A DNA stretch of 64,000 nt from assembly GCF_000967865.1 (NCBI RefSeq), contig NZ_JXRU01000039.1, positions 372,001 through 436,000 of the forward strand, given 5' to 3'. The notes under the pieces were generated by a model, which ran no database searches, was not told where the DNA came from, and worked only from the letters and a program-made list of their open reading frames with translations. The DNA comes from Microbacterium sp. SA39. GTDB lineage: Bacteria; Actinomycetota; Actinomycetes; Actinomycetales; Microbacteriaceae. Shown piece after piece: positions 49,902-58,440 of this stretch. The number at the start of each line of letters is the position of its first letter. Position 1 is the first letter of the stretch. The position numbers and the translations under genes were made by a program.

Positions 49902-50903
49902 TCACTCCCCGGAATTCGAAGAGGAATGCGCGGCATCGCGCAGCGCGCGGCCCCAGGGCTCCGCCGGATCGTGGATGGCGACGGCGAGGGTCGTGTCGGA
50001 CTGCCCGTAGTACGCGAACCACTTCTCCTGGAACTTCACGAGCCCCTCCACGAAGGTCACGTTCGAGATGAGACCGTGCAGGTCCTCGAAGGTCTGCGGC
50101 CGCAGCCACGGCTCCTGCAGGCGCGCGATGACCTTGGTCGGCTCATCCGGATCGATCGCGATCTGTCCGCAGCGGTAGTCGACGTCGACCGAGCCGTCGT
50201 CGTGCACGACCCGGGTCGCGCCGTTCGTCAGGAAGAGCAGCAGCCCGTTGTCGGTGACGACCGGCGAGGTGCCGATCTCGACGAGCGCCTCGTCCCAGGT
50301 GCCGGGGGTCGGCGAGTACATCGGCTCGGTGTCGGCAGTGCCGGGCGTCCAGTGGATGAGGTCATCGCTGGTCGCCCAGTAGATCGCGCCCTCGCCGAAG
50401 TACATCCACCACTTGCCGTGCATCTGCTGCGGCACGATGACTCCGGCCTTCGACCAGTTGAAGCCGCGAGGATCCATGGTCTTGAACGTGTCGAAGTCGT
50501 CGAACAGGGGACCGTGCTTGGTCCAAGTGCGCAGGTCCGTCGAGGTCGCCAAGCACAGCTGCGCGCTACGGCGATCCCAGCCCGTGTACGTGAGGTAGTA
50601 CGTGCCGTCGATGAGCGCGATGCGCGGGTCTTCACAGCCGTAGGTCTCGTAATCCTCGGAGGGCGAGAGGATCGGCGCGTCCTCGCGGGTGAAGTTCACG
50701 CCGTCGCTCGAGCGGGCGAGGCCGATGTGGGAGATGATGTCGTCGGCGTGCGCCCGATAGAGCAGCACGACCTCGTCGCCGTCGACGATCGCCGCGGGGT
50801 TGTAGAGGTTCGCCGATTCCCAGCTGTCGCCGCGCGGGCGCAGGATCGGGTTGCCCTCGTAGGGAGTGAACGGTCCGAGGGGGAAGGATGCTCCGGTGAA
50901 CAT
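49902..50903 (-). CDS. GH130 glycoside phosphorylase (beta-mannoside type)
   Basis: 333 residues, five-bladed propeller. Opening FTPYEGNPILRPRGDSWES and YNPAAIVDGDEVVLLYRAHA, then the catalytic-acid motif CEDPRIALIDGTYYLTYTGW, WSKAGVIVPQQMHGKWWMYF and EIGTSPVVTDNGLLLFLTNG are family-130 features. Known members phosphorolyse beta-mannosides such as mannosyl-glucose, mannosyl-GlcNAc or mannobiose without hydrolysis, inside the cell. Substrate is not certain. It lies between the transporter genes and the secreted protein, implying import of a mannose-containing oligosaccharide. Confidence 0.88.
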   Translation of the reverse strand: MFTGASFPLGPFTPYEGNPILRPRGDSWESANLYNPAAIVDGDEVVLLYRAHADDIISHIGLARSSDGVNFTREDAPILSPSEDYETYGCEDPRIALIDGTYYLTYTGWDRRSAQLCLATSTDLRTWTKHGPLFDDFDTFKTMDPRGFNWSKAGVIVPQQMHGKWWMYFGEGAIYWATSDDLIHWTPGTADTEPMYSPTPGTWDEALVEIGTSPVVTDNGLLLFLTNGATRVVHDDGSVDVDYRCGQIAIDPDEPTKVIARLQEPWLRPQTFEDLHGLISNVTFVEGLVKFQEKWFAYYGQSDTTLAVAIHDPAEPWGRALRDAAHSSSNSGE

Positions 50904-50933
50904 GGAAGCCCTTTCTGGTGAGGCAGCTATGGG

Positions 50934-51776
50934 TCAGCCCTTGACGGCTGCACCGAGGTCGGTGGCGCGGAAGAACCGCTGGAAGACGATGAACAGGATG
51001 ACGACGGGGAAGGCCAGCGCGGTCGCGCCCGCGAGAATCGCCCCGTTCGGGTTCGCCGTGGACTGCGCGACGTTCGAGATGTAATTCGCGAGCGACACCG
51101 CGAGCGGTTGCAGCGTGGCATCCTTCGTGATCAGGAACGGCCAGAGGAACTCGTTCCACGGTCCGATGAACGTGACGAGGATGACGGTCACCAGCACGGG
51201 TTTGATCAGCGGTATCGCGACCGACGTGAGCAGGCGGATCTCACCGGCGCCGTCGATGCGCGCGGCCTCGAAGATCTCGACCGGCAGCGCCTTGAAGAAC
51301 TGCACGAAGATGAACACCGCCGTCGTGTTGATCGCGAACGGCAGGATCATGCCGAGGTACGAGTCGCCGAGACCGTAGCTGCGTGTGATCTGCACGTACA
51401 GCGGTATCATCAGCAGCTGGAACGGCACCATCTGCACGAGCAGCATGAGCACCCAGACGACTCCGCGACCGCGGAAGTCGAGCCGGGCGATCGCGTACCC
51501 GGCCAGCAGGCCGAAGACGACGGTGCCGAGCAGGACGCCGGCCGTGAAGATCAGCGAGTTCAGCAGCGAGCCGACCAGGTCGATGCGCGAGTCGATCGCG
51601 ACGAAGTTGTCGACCGTCCAGCCGCTCGTCGGGAAGAGCTCGTTCGGAGCGTTCGTCGGACTCTCCTGGAAAGCCCCGACGATCATGAAGTAGAACGGGA
51701 AGGCGAACCCGATGGCCGCGACCGTCAGCAGTATGACGCTGATGATGCGTGGAGCCTTGCTTCTGCGTTTCATCAT
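50934..51776 (-). CDS. ABC sugar-transporter permease, MalG type
   Basis: 280 residues, six helices, EAA loop EAARIDGAGEIRLLTSVAIP. Overlaps the upstream permease by 4 bp (ATGA). It ends 31 bp before the GH130 gene in the same operon. Confidence 0.9.
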   Translation of the reverse strand: MMKRRSKAPRIISVILLTVAAIGFAFPFYFMIVGAFQESPTNAPNELFPTSGWTVDNFVAIDSRIDLVGSLLNSLIFTAGVLLGTVVFGLLAGYAIARLDFRGRGVVWVLMLLVQMVPFQLLMIPLYVQITRSYGLGDSYLGMILPFAINTTAVFIFVQFFKALPVEIFEAARIDGAGEIRLLTSVAIPLIKPVLVTVILVTFIGPWNEFLWPFLITKDATLQPLAVSLANYISNVAQSTANPNGAILAGATALAFPVVILFIVFQRFFRATDLGAAVKG

Positions 51777-52669
51777 CGCTCCCTGGTCGCTCGGTTGGCC
51801 GCGAGCGACAGCATCCCGACGAGGATCACGAGGATCATGCCGATGGCTGCCGCGGTATCGGGGTTCTGCTGCTGGATGCCCAGCTGGTAGATGAGCAGCA
51901 CCGGAGTCGACGAAGCCCCATCCGGACCGCCGCCGTTCGTGAGCAGGTACGGCTCGGTGAAGAGGTTCGCGCCGGTGATGATCGACAGGATCAGCACGAG
52001 TGTCGTGGCGCTGCGCACGCCGGGGACCGTGACGTGCAGGAAGCGCTTGAAGGCGCCCGCTCCATCGGTCTCGGCCGATTCATACAGCTCCTTCGGCACG
52101 TTCTGCAGCGCCGCGAGATACAGCAGGATGTAGAAACCCAGCTGCTTCCACGTCACGTACAGCGCGATCATCGGCATCGCGAGAGCGCTGTTCACGAGCC
52201 ACGACGGCTCAGGGGCGAGCGGCCCGAGGATCGAGTTGATCAGGCCGTTGCCCGAGAACAGCAGCATCCACACGCCGACGAGCGAGACGCTTGCCGTCAG
52301 GTACGGCACGTAGAACGCCACGCGATACGCGGCCACCCAGCGGATGCCGGTGTTCAGGGCCGCCGCGAGCACGAGGGACAGCACCGCGGTCAGCGGCACG
52401 TTGATCACCAGGAAGACGAGCGTGTTGCGGAAGGATTCGAGCACCCGCGGATCGGTGAGCACGGTGACGAAGTTGTCGAAGCCCACGAACGGACGGTCGG
52501 GTTCCGTGCCCGGCGCGGTGAAGAAGTAGTCGTGGAAGGCGATGTAGACGGCGAACGCGAGCGGGTAGGCGAAGATCGCGATCACGAACACGAAATACGG
52601 CAGCGTGAAGAGGCCGCCGATCGGTTGCGCACCCAGCCATCGGGTGCGCAACCGCCGGTTGTCGGTCAT
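51773..52669 (-). CDS. ABC sugar-transporter permease, MalF type
   Basis: 298 residues, six helices, EAA-like loop ELYESAETDGAGAFKRFLHV. It starts 5 bp after the binding-protein stop. An inserted periplasmic loop carries NYF..APGTEPDRPF, like lactose/raffinose-type permeases. No ATPase gene in the cluster. Confidence 0.9.
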   Translation of the reverse strand: MTDNRRLRTRWLGAQPIGGLFTLPYFVFVIAIFAYPLAFAVYIAFHDYFFTAPGTEPDRPFVGFDNFVTVLTDPRVLESFRNTLVFLVINVPLTAVLSLVLAAALNTGIRWVAAYRVAFYVPYLTASVSLVGVWMLLFSGNGLINSILGPLAPEPSWLVNSALAMPMIALYVTWKQLGFYILLYLAALQNVPKELYESAETDGAGAFKRFLHVTVPGVRSATTLVLILSIITGANLFTEPYLLTNGGGPDGASSTPVLLIYQLGIQQQNPDTAAAIGMILVILVGMLSLAANRATRER

Positions 52670-52673
52670 CGGA

Positions 52674-53930
52674 TCACTCGGCGACGAGCTCGTCGATCTC
52701 GGTCGACGCGTTCTTCAGGAAGTCGTCGATCGAGTCCTTGCCGAAGATCACCGCGGGGGAGTAAGCGTCGCGGAACGCCTGCCAGGCCTCCACCGAGTTC
52801 GGGATGCTGGGCACATCGGCCGTGGCCTCGGCCTGCTCCGCGAACGCGACGTAGTTCGGGTTCGCGTCGAAGTAGTCCGCGAAGCTCTCGGTCAGGTCGG
52901 TGCGCATCGGCATCTGGCCCGTGGCCTCGAGGAACTGGCCGTCGCTCTCGACGCTGGTGGAGAACTTCAGGAACTCCCACGCCGTCCCCTGGTTCTCGCA
53001 GGCGGTGAACATCGAGACGCTCTTGGAGTCGGCGAAGGTCGTCGGGGTCTCGCGCCCGTCGCTGGTCGGCACCGGCATGAATCCTACGTCGACGGTCTCG
53101 GCGTAGGACGGGATGGCCCAGGGGCCGGCGAGCTGCATCGCGGTGGTGCCCGACGACATCGCGTCGTCGGTAGCCGCCTCGTTCGGCGCCAGCTTCTCCT
53201 CGTAGATGGTCGCCCAGAACTCGGCGACCGTGCGGCCGGCATCCGAATCGACCGTGGCCTTGCCGTCTTCGACGAGCATGGTGCCGTCGGTCTCGGCGAG
53301 ATACAGCGGATAGAAGTCGAACCACGGCTGGTAGAACTCGCTGGTCGGCGCCGGCCAGATCGCGCTCTGCACGCCGGAGTCCACGATCTTGCGGGAGCCC
53401 TCGAGGAACGCGTCGTAGGTGTTCATCTGCGGGTTCTCCGGGTCGATGCCGGCCGCGGTGAAGAGTGCCTTGTTGTACATGACCATGACGGGGTTCGACT
53501 TCCAGGGCAGCTGGTAGTAGCTGCCATCGGTCGAGTACGACTCGACGTCGCCGCCTCGCTCGGTGATGTAGTCGCTGCCGCCCTCCATCGTGCTGAGGTC
53601 GACCAGTCCGCCCTGCTTGACCCAGCCCGAGACGGCCGCCGGAGCGACGTTGTACACGAGGCACGGCGCAGTGCCCGCGGTGATCGCTGCGGTGATGGCC
53701 TCTTCCGACGAGGATCCCGCGGGGATCTCCTGTGCGGTGACCTTCTCATCGGGATGCTCGGCGTTCCAGGCTTCGACGACGGCCTTGCCCCACTCCACCT
53801 CCTGCTCGTTGTTCGAGAGCCAGATGTCGATCGGGCCGGTGGCGTCGGCTCCGCCGCCCCCGCCGGACGAGCATCCGGTGACGACCAGCGCGACCGCGCC
53901 GATGAGTGCTGCTGCTCGGATCTTCTTCAT
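52674..53930 (-). CDS. ABC sugar-transporter substrate-binding lipoprotein
   Basis: 418 residues from ATG 53930, with GAGGAGG upstream. Lipobox VVTGC (Cys20), then the family-1 solute-binding fold (GPIDIWLSNNEQEVEWGKAV, YQLPWKSNPVMVMYNKALF, GTTAMQLAGPWAIPSYAETV). It follows the LacI gene by 38 bp and leads the transporter operon. Frames extending to 55064 on this strand only shadow the LacI gene. Confidence 0.92.
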   Translation of the reverse strand: MKKIRAAALIGAVALVVTGCSSGGGGGADATGPIDIWLSNNEQEVEWGKAVVEAWNAEHPDEKVTAQEIPAGSSSEEAITAAITAGTAPCLVYNVAPAAVSGWVKQGGLVDLSTMEGGSDYITERGGDVESYSTDGSYYQLPWKSNPVMVMYNKALFTAAGIDPENPQMNTYDAFLEGSRKIVDSGVQSAIWPAPTSEFYQPWFDFYPLYLAETDGTMLVEDGKATVDSDAGRTVAEFWATIYEEKLAPNEAATDDAMSSGTTAMQLAGPWAIPSYAETVDVGFMPVPTSDGRETPTTFADSKSVSMFTACENQGTAWEFLKFSTSVESDGQFLEATGQMPMRTDLTESFADYFDANPNYVAFAEQAEATADVPSIPNSVEAWQAFRDAYSPAVIFGKDSIDDFLKNASTEIDELVAE

Positions 53931-53968
53931 GGTGTCCTCCTCGACACAGGGGCTGACTGTCTGGTGGG

Positions 53969-54976
53969 TTATGCGGATGCCGACCGCGCTGCGGTGCTGT
54001 CGCGGAAGTGCACGACGTTGCAGTCGACGACCTCGGTGCGTGGGTCGGCGCCGAAGATGTCGGCGCGGAGCAGGCGGGCCGCCGCGCGGCCGCGGGCCGC
54101 GGGATCGGATGAGACGCTGGTCAACGCGGGGGAGAGGTGCGCCGACAGGTGGTCGTCGTCGAAGCCCGAGATCGCGAGATCGCGCGGAATCGAGAGGCCC
54201 TGCGAGCGGGCGAACGAGAGACCGGCGATCGCCATGGTGTCGTTCGAGTACAGGATGGCGGTGGGGCGGTCCGGGAGCGCCAGGAGCTCTTCGGTGCGAT
54301 CGCGGCCGCTCGCCGCGGTGAAGTCGCCCTCGCGGAGCAGTTCGTCGGACCCGATGTCGGCGACAAAGGCATCCGCGCGAGCGCGGGAGTGCACGTAGTC
54401 GAGCGGGCCGGAGACGTGGGCGATGCGCTCGTGGCCGGCAGCACGGAGGTGCGCGATGAGCTCCCGAACCGGGGCGGCGTCGTCGGTGCGGACGCACGAG
54501 AACGAGGTCGGCTGGTCGTAAGCGCCGACCAGCACCGTGGGCAGGGCGAGTTCGGTCAGGAGCGGCACGCGCCAGTCGTCGGCGCGGAGGTCGAGCAGGA
54601 GTGCGCCGTCGGCGCGGCCGTGGCTGAGCGTGCGGTACGCCCGCTCCTCGGCATCCTGATCCGTGACGACCTGCAGGAGCAGAGCGGTCTCGGTCTCGGC
54701 GAGCACCGACTCGACACCGGCGATGAACGCGGGGAAGAACGAGTCGTTCGCGATGACCTCGGGGTCGCGCGCCAAGACGACGGCGATCGCGTTGGCACGG
54801 CTCGTCGCGAGGGCGCGTGCGCTCTGGCTCGGCACCCAGTTGAGCTTCTCGGCCGCGGCCAGAACCTTCGCGCGGGTCTCTTCGGAGGTCGGGCGGTTGC
54901 CGCTGAGCGCGTGCGAGACCGTGGCCTTCGTGACGCCGGCTTCGCGGGCGACATCGGCGATCGTCGTGCGGCTCAT
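53969..54976 (-). CDS. LacI-family repressor
   Basis: 335 residues from ATG 54976 (AGGAGG upstream). HTH and hinge: TTIADVAREAGVTKATVSHA then RAKVLAAAEKLNWVPSQSAR. The periplasmic-binding-like effector domain follows (AILYSNDTMAIAGLSFARSQ, LAISGFDDDHLSAHLSPALT). Two AACCGGTTTGCA sites lie 45-76 bp upstream, the expected autoregulatory operators. The repressor is the first gene of the operon it most likely controls. Confidence 0.93.
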   Translation of the reverse strand: MSRTTIADVAREAGVTKATVSHALSGNRPTSEETRAKVLAAAEKLNWVPSQSARALATSRANAIAVVLARDPEVIANDSFFPAFIAGVESVLAETETALLLQVVTDQDAEERAYRTLSHGRADGALLLDLRADDWRVPLLTELALPTVLVGAYDQPTSFSCVRTDDAAPVRELIAHLRAAGHERIAHVSGPLDYVHSRARADAFVADIGSDELLREGDFTAASGRDRTEELLALPDRPTAILYSNDTMAIAGLSFARSQGLSIPRDLAISGFDDDHLSAHLSPALTSVSSDPAARGRAAARLLRADIFGADPRTEVVDCNVVHFRDSTAARSASA

Positions 54977-55020
54977 GCCACCTCCTCGTGGTTTCGCACC
55001 GGCGCTCTGTAGGGCGGTTG

Positions 55021-55052
55021 AACCGGTTTGCACGAGTGTAAACCGGTTTGCA
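55021..55052. promoter_or_regulatory. Two LacI-type operators, AACCGGTTTGCA x2 at 20-bp spacing
   Basis: AACCGGTTTGCA at 55021-55032 and 55041-55052; the second extends to the perfect palindrome AAACCGGTTT. The central CpG is typical of LacI operators. Positioned just upstream of the lacI-type gene and importer operon. Confidence 0.8.
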
Positions 55053-55078
55053 GAGGCCTGTCAACGGGTCTCCGCTCT

Positions 55079-55139
55079 TTCGAATCGCGCAAATGGCGGG
55101 TAGTCGGCGGGATTATCGACCAGTTGCGCGATTCGAAAC
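55079..55139. terminator. 15-bp perfect inverted repeat with 31-base loop
   Basis: TTTCGAATCGCGCAA (55079-55093) and TTGCGCGATTCGAAA (55125-55139). It follows the squalene-cyclase-like gene (which ends at 55158 on the minus strand) and precedes the LacI operators, so a terminator role is likely. The unusual loop length also allows a protein-binding site. Confidence 0.55.
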
Positions 55140-55157
55140 GCAGGCCATGCGGCGGGC

Positions 55158-56126
55158 TCAGCCTGCGGCATCCCACCAGTCGAGGACGCGCGTGCCGACC
55201 AGAGTCAGCCACTTCGACGGCTCGCCCTCCGGCACGTCGACCGCGAACCAGGTGCGTCCGGCGAGAGGCTCGCCCTGCAGCCAGGTGCCGTCGGGCTGCC
55301 GAGCATCGCGGATCAGCGCGACGGCGTCGGCGAGGCGCGGATCGGGCGCCGTGCCCTCGAGCAGCGACGCCTCGCGGAAGTGATCGAGTGCGGTCAGGGC
55401 GCTGTAGCGGTGGCGCGGCGGATAGGTGAACTGCCCGACGAAGTCGCCCACGAGCTCTCCGGTCGACTCGCGGTACATCAGCCGTCGACGCAGCAGATAC
55501 TCCTCGCCGCCGTGCCGGGCTTCGCGCAGCGAGGCGTCGCCGGTGATGCGCTCGAAGGTCAGCATCCCGCGCAGTGCATTGAGCGTGGAGTGGAACGACG
55601 ACCGCGTCGAATCGCCCTCCTCCGCCTCGCAGTTCCACCCGCCGTCCTCGAGGCGGTGCTCGACGAACCACCGGGCGAGGTCGGTCATATCGACGCAGAG
55701 CCACGCCCCGGTGGCCAGCGTGAACGCGTTGATGCACACGTCGACCTCGCCACCCCAGTACGGCAGATCGTCGTACTCCCAGCGGCTGTTCGCCGCGAGC
55801 TTCTCCGCGGTGCCGCTCAGCACCGCGGCATCCAGGCCCCACTCGCGCAGCTCTTTCAGCGACCAGGTCGTCGCGACCCACGGCTGCCCTGGCTGCTCCG
55901 CCTCGGCGCTGCCGAAGTAGCCGGCGGGGAAGTACGAGCCGCCGGCCCACTGGCCGTCGGCATCCTCCTCGGCGAGCATCGCCGCACCGAAGCCCTCGGT
56001 CGCGACGTGGGAACGGGTCGCCTCCCAGACCTCGGGCGCAGCCCCGATCAGATCGCGCTCGACCTGCCAGCGCAGAGCGGGATCGCTGTCGAGGAGCCAG
56101 TCGCGGAGCGTCGTCGAGATCGCCAT
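55158..56126 (-). CDS. Squalene-cyclase/prenyltransferase-repeat-like protein
   Basis: 322 residues of alpha/alpha-toroid repeats: SDPALRWQVERDLIGAA, QPWVATTWSLKELREWGLD, WFVEHRLEDGGWNCEAEEGD, RYSALTALDHFREASLLEG, DARQPDGTWLQGEPLAGRTW. The repeated (D/L)GGW-like pattern is the fold of terpene cyclases and prenyltransferases, but the DxDD cyclase motif is not present. Function unknown; actinobacterial homologues are usually annotated hypothetical. Soluble, no signal peptide. Confidence 0.75.
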   Translation of the reverse strand: MAISTTLRDWLLDSDPALRWQVERDLIGAAPEVWEATRSHVATEGFGAAMLAEEDADGQWAGGSYFPAGYFGSAEAEQPGQPWVATTWSLKELREWGLDAAVLSGTAEKLAANSRWEYDDLPYWGGEVDVCINAFTLATGAWLCVDMTDLARWFVEHRLEDGGWNCEAEEGDSTRSSFHSTLNALRGMLTFERITGDASLREARHGGEEYLLRRRLMYRESTGELVGDFVGQFTYPPRHRYSALTALDHFREASLLEGTAPDPRLADAVALIRDARQPDGTWLQGEPLAGRTWFAVDVPEGEPSKWLTLVGTRVLDWWDAAG

Positions 56127-56168
56127 GCCCGCACGCTACCCGAGGCCCGGGAAGGGGGAAAGAGGGTG

Positions 56169-57098
56169 TCAGACGAAGCGCGAGGTCTGGGTCAGGCGGG
56201 TGCGGATGTCGAACAGCTCGTTGCCGCCGATGACCCGCGCGCCGGGAAGACCGCGCCGCAGCAGGCCGGGCAGCGCGCTGCGACGGATCACCACGACGGG
56301 AAGACCGCGGATGCTGCCGAGCGGCGTCGCCGCCTGAGACAGGTCATCGTCGGGAAGCGCGACGATCGCGCCGCTGAAACGCACGCGGGCGGCACGGGCG
56401 ACCGCGTTGATCTGAGAGAGCAGAGTCGTGACGGGCGCGCGGTGCCCGAGGCTCGGACCGGTGATCTCGCCGCGACGGAAACCGACCGTGCCGCCGAAGT
56501 CCGCCGACATCACGCCGTAGAGGCCGGACGGGCCGAGGATCACGTGGTCGAGTCGTTCCGCGGCATCCGTCACTTCTTTCTCGGCGGATGCCGCCACGGC
56601 GATGCCGTGCCACAGCGTGAAGCCCATGCCCAGGCCGGATGCCGCGGCCGCCGTGCCCTCTTCGGCGAGGGCGTCGGCGAGCAGGCGCTTGAGCTCGCGG
56701 GGTGCCGCGCGCACGAGCGACGGCGCGTACGGATCCGCGATCTCCTCGCCCGCCCAGTCCTGCAGGAGGGCCACGTACCGAGCACGCCGCCACGCACCGG
56801 GCTCGCCGTAGGTCTTGGGTCGCGGACGAGTGTCGGTGCGAGCGCTCGGGGCGCGCCATCCGCCCCACTCGGTCTCGATGCCGATGCCGTGACTGCGGTC
56901 ATAGGCCGCGCGGCCTTCCGGCGTGCCGACCAGCTCCCACGCGCGCTGCACGCGGATGAACACGGCCGCATCGCCGCCGGTGTCGGGGTGGGTCTGCCGC
57001 AATCGGAGGCGATATGCACGCCGCAGCTCGTCGTCGTCGGTGGTCGAGGCGACGCCGAGCACCTCGTACGCCGACGCCGAGAGCGGACTGTCGAACAT
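56169..57098 (-). CDS. J-domain protein with C-terminal NERD-like domain
   Basis: 309 residues. The N-terminal J domain (SAYEVLGVASTTDDDELRRA, RLRLRQTHPDTGGDAAVF) has the HPD motif needed to stimulate Hsp70. The linker is basic. The C-terminal half (GLGMGFTLWHGIAVAA, ERLDHVILGPSGLYGVMSAD, VVIRRSALPGLLRRG) resembles NERD nuclease-related domains, but catalytic residues are not convincing. A DnaK partner is inferred. It starts in front of a 31-bp repeat pair. Confidence 0.75.
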   Translation of the reverse strand: MFDSPLSASAYEVLGVASTTDDDELRRAYRLRLRQTHPDTGGDAAVFIRVQRAWELVGTPEGRAAYDRSHGIGIETEWGGWRAPSARTDTRPRPKTYGEPGAWRRARYVALLQDWAGEEIADPYAPSLVRAAPRELKRLLADALAEEGTAAAASGLGMGFTLWHGIAVAASAEKEVTDAAERLDHVILGPSGLYGVMSADFGGTVGFRRGEITGPSLGHRAPVTTLLSQINAVARAARVRFSGAIVALPDDDLSQAATPLGSIRGLPVVVIRRSALPGLLRRGLPGARVIGGNELFDIRTRLTQTSRFV

Positions 57099-57151
57099 CG
57101 CGCTCCTTCCGCCGTCGCAGCATCCAGGCTATTGCCTCGCCGCCGCCCAGC

Positions 57152-57197
57152 GTTCCGGTCGCAGTTCCGGCCGCCTCGGCTCGTTCCGGTCGCAGTT
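57152..57197. repeat. GTTCCGGTCGCAGTT repeat pair, 31-bp period
   Basis: Exact copies at 57152-57166 and 57183-57197. They are the reverse complement of the 15-mer repeated with the same 31-bp spacing at 34601-34646. The pair lies in the 160 bp between two minus-strand genes. Confidence 0.7.
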
Positions 57198-57258
57198 CGT
57201 GCCGCCTCCACGGCCGGGAGGCGACGCCATCTGCGACCTGAGCGTCGCCGCCGCCCGC

Positions 57259-58245
57259 TCAGCGGTCGACGTAACCCATCTGCTGCGGGTTGTACCGGTC
57301 GCCGGCGACGCCGACGCGGTCGGCCAGTCGGTCGAGGTCGGCGACGTCGTCCGCCGAGAGCGCCACGGCCGTCGATCCCGCATTCTCGGCGATCCGCGCG
57401 GTTCGCCTCGTGCCGGGAATCGGCACGATCCAGGGCGAGCGGGCGAGGAGCCACGCGAGTGCGATCTGCCCGGGGGAGGCATCCTTCGCCGCGGCGAGGC
57501 CGGCGACGTGCTCGACGAGCGCCTGATTCGCCGCGCGGTTCTCCTCGCTGAAGCGCGGGATCGTCCCGCGGATGTCGCCCTCGGCGAAGGTCGTGCTCCG
57601 GTCGACCGTGCCCGTGAGGAATCCCTTTCCCAGCGGACTGAACGGCACGAACCCGATCCCCAGTTCGCCGAGCACCGGGAGGACGTCCGCTTCCGGATCG
57701 CGCGTCCACAGCGAGTACTCGCTCTGCAGCGCGGTGACCGGCTGCACGGCGTGGGCCCGGCGGATGGTGGATGCCGATGCCTCGGACAACCCGAAATGGC
57801 GCACCTTGCCCTCCGCGATCAGTTCGGCCACGGTGCCGGCGACATCTTCGATGGGGACTGCGGGGTCGACGCGGTGCTGGTAGAAGAGGTCGAGCACGTC
57901 CGTGCGCAGGCGCCGCAACGACTCCTCGGCGACGCGGCGGATCTGCTCCGGCCGGCTGTCGAGCCCCACGCTCTTCCCGTCTTCGATGCGCCAGCCGAAC
58001 TTCGTGGCGATGACGACCTGATCGCGGACCGGTGCGAGCGCCTCGCCGACGAGTTCCTCGTTCACGTAGGGTCCGTACACCTCGGCCGTGTCGAAGAACG
58101 TGACGCCGTGGTCGAGAGCCGACCGCAGCACGCCGATCATCTCGTCGCGGCTTCCCGGGTTGGGTCCGTAGCTCTGCGACATCCCCATGCAGCCGAGGCC
58201 GACCGCCGAGACCTCGAGGCCCTGTCCGAGTGTGCGTGTCTGCAT
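57259..58245 (-). CDS. Aldo/keto reductase
   Basis: 328 residues from ATG 58245 (AGGGAG upstream). MQTRTLGQGLEVSAVGLGCM, catalytic Asp and Tyr in VTFFDTAEVYGPY, Lys in VVIATKFGWR and His in DLFYQHRVDP, then the NADPH-binding IVPIPGTRRTARIAENAGS. This is the AKR13-type, soluble NADPH-dependent reductase; substrate unknown. No operon partner. Confidence 0.92.
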   Translation of the reverse strand: MQTRTLGQGLEVSAVGLGCMGMSQSYGPNPGSRDEMIGVLRSALDHGVTFFDTAEVYGPYVNEELVGEALAPVRDQVVIATKFGWRIEDGKSVGLDSRPEQIRRVAEESLRRLRTDVLDLFYQHRVDPAVPIEDVAGTVAELIAEGKVRHFGLSEASASTIRRAHAVQPVTALQSEYSLWTRDPEADVLPVLGELGIGFVPFSPLGKGFLTGTVDRSTTFAEGDIRGTIPRFSEENRAANQALVEHVAGLAAAKDASPGQIALAWLLARSPWIVPIPGTRRTARIAENAGSTAVALSADDVADLDRLADRVGVAGDRYNPQQMGYVDR

Positions 58246-58440
58246 GGATGCTCCCTTGGTCGGGCCGCGGTGCGAATCCGCGGGTTGTGGAATCGACGCT
58301 ACGCGCGGACTCGTCCGTGAGGGAGGGCCTGACAGTACCCCTCGAGCTGATCGTCGCCGAATCGGGATCCCCCTCACCGAATCGATTCGATAAACTGGAG
58401 CCTCCCCCGATCATCCCCCAGTTCTGCGAGCCGCTTCTTC

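Noticed and set aside
52605..54398. 597-residue plus-strand frame opposite the binding-protein and LacI genes
   Set aside because: Antisense to genes with lipobox and HTH motifs and good ribosome-binding sites.
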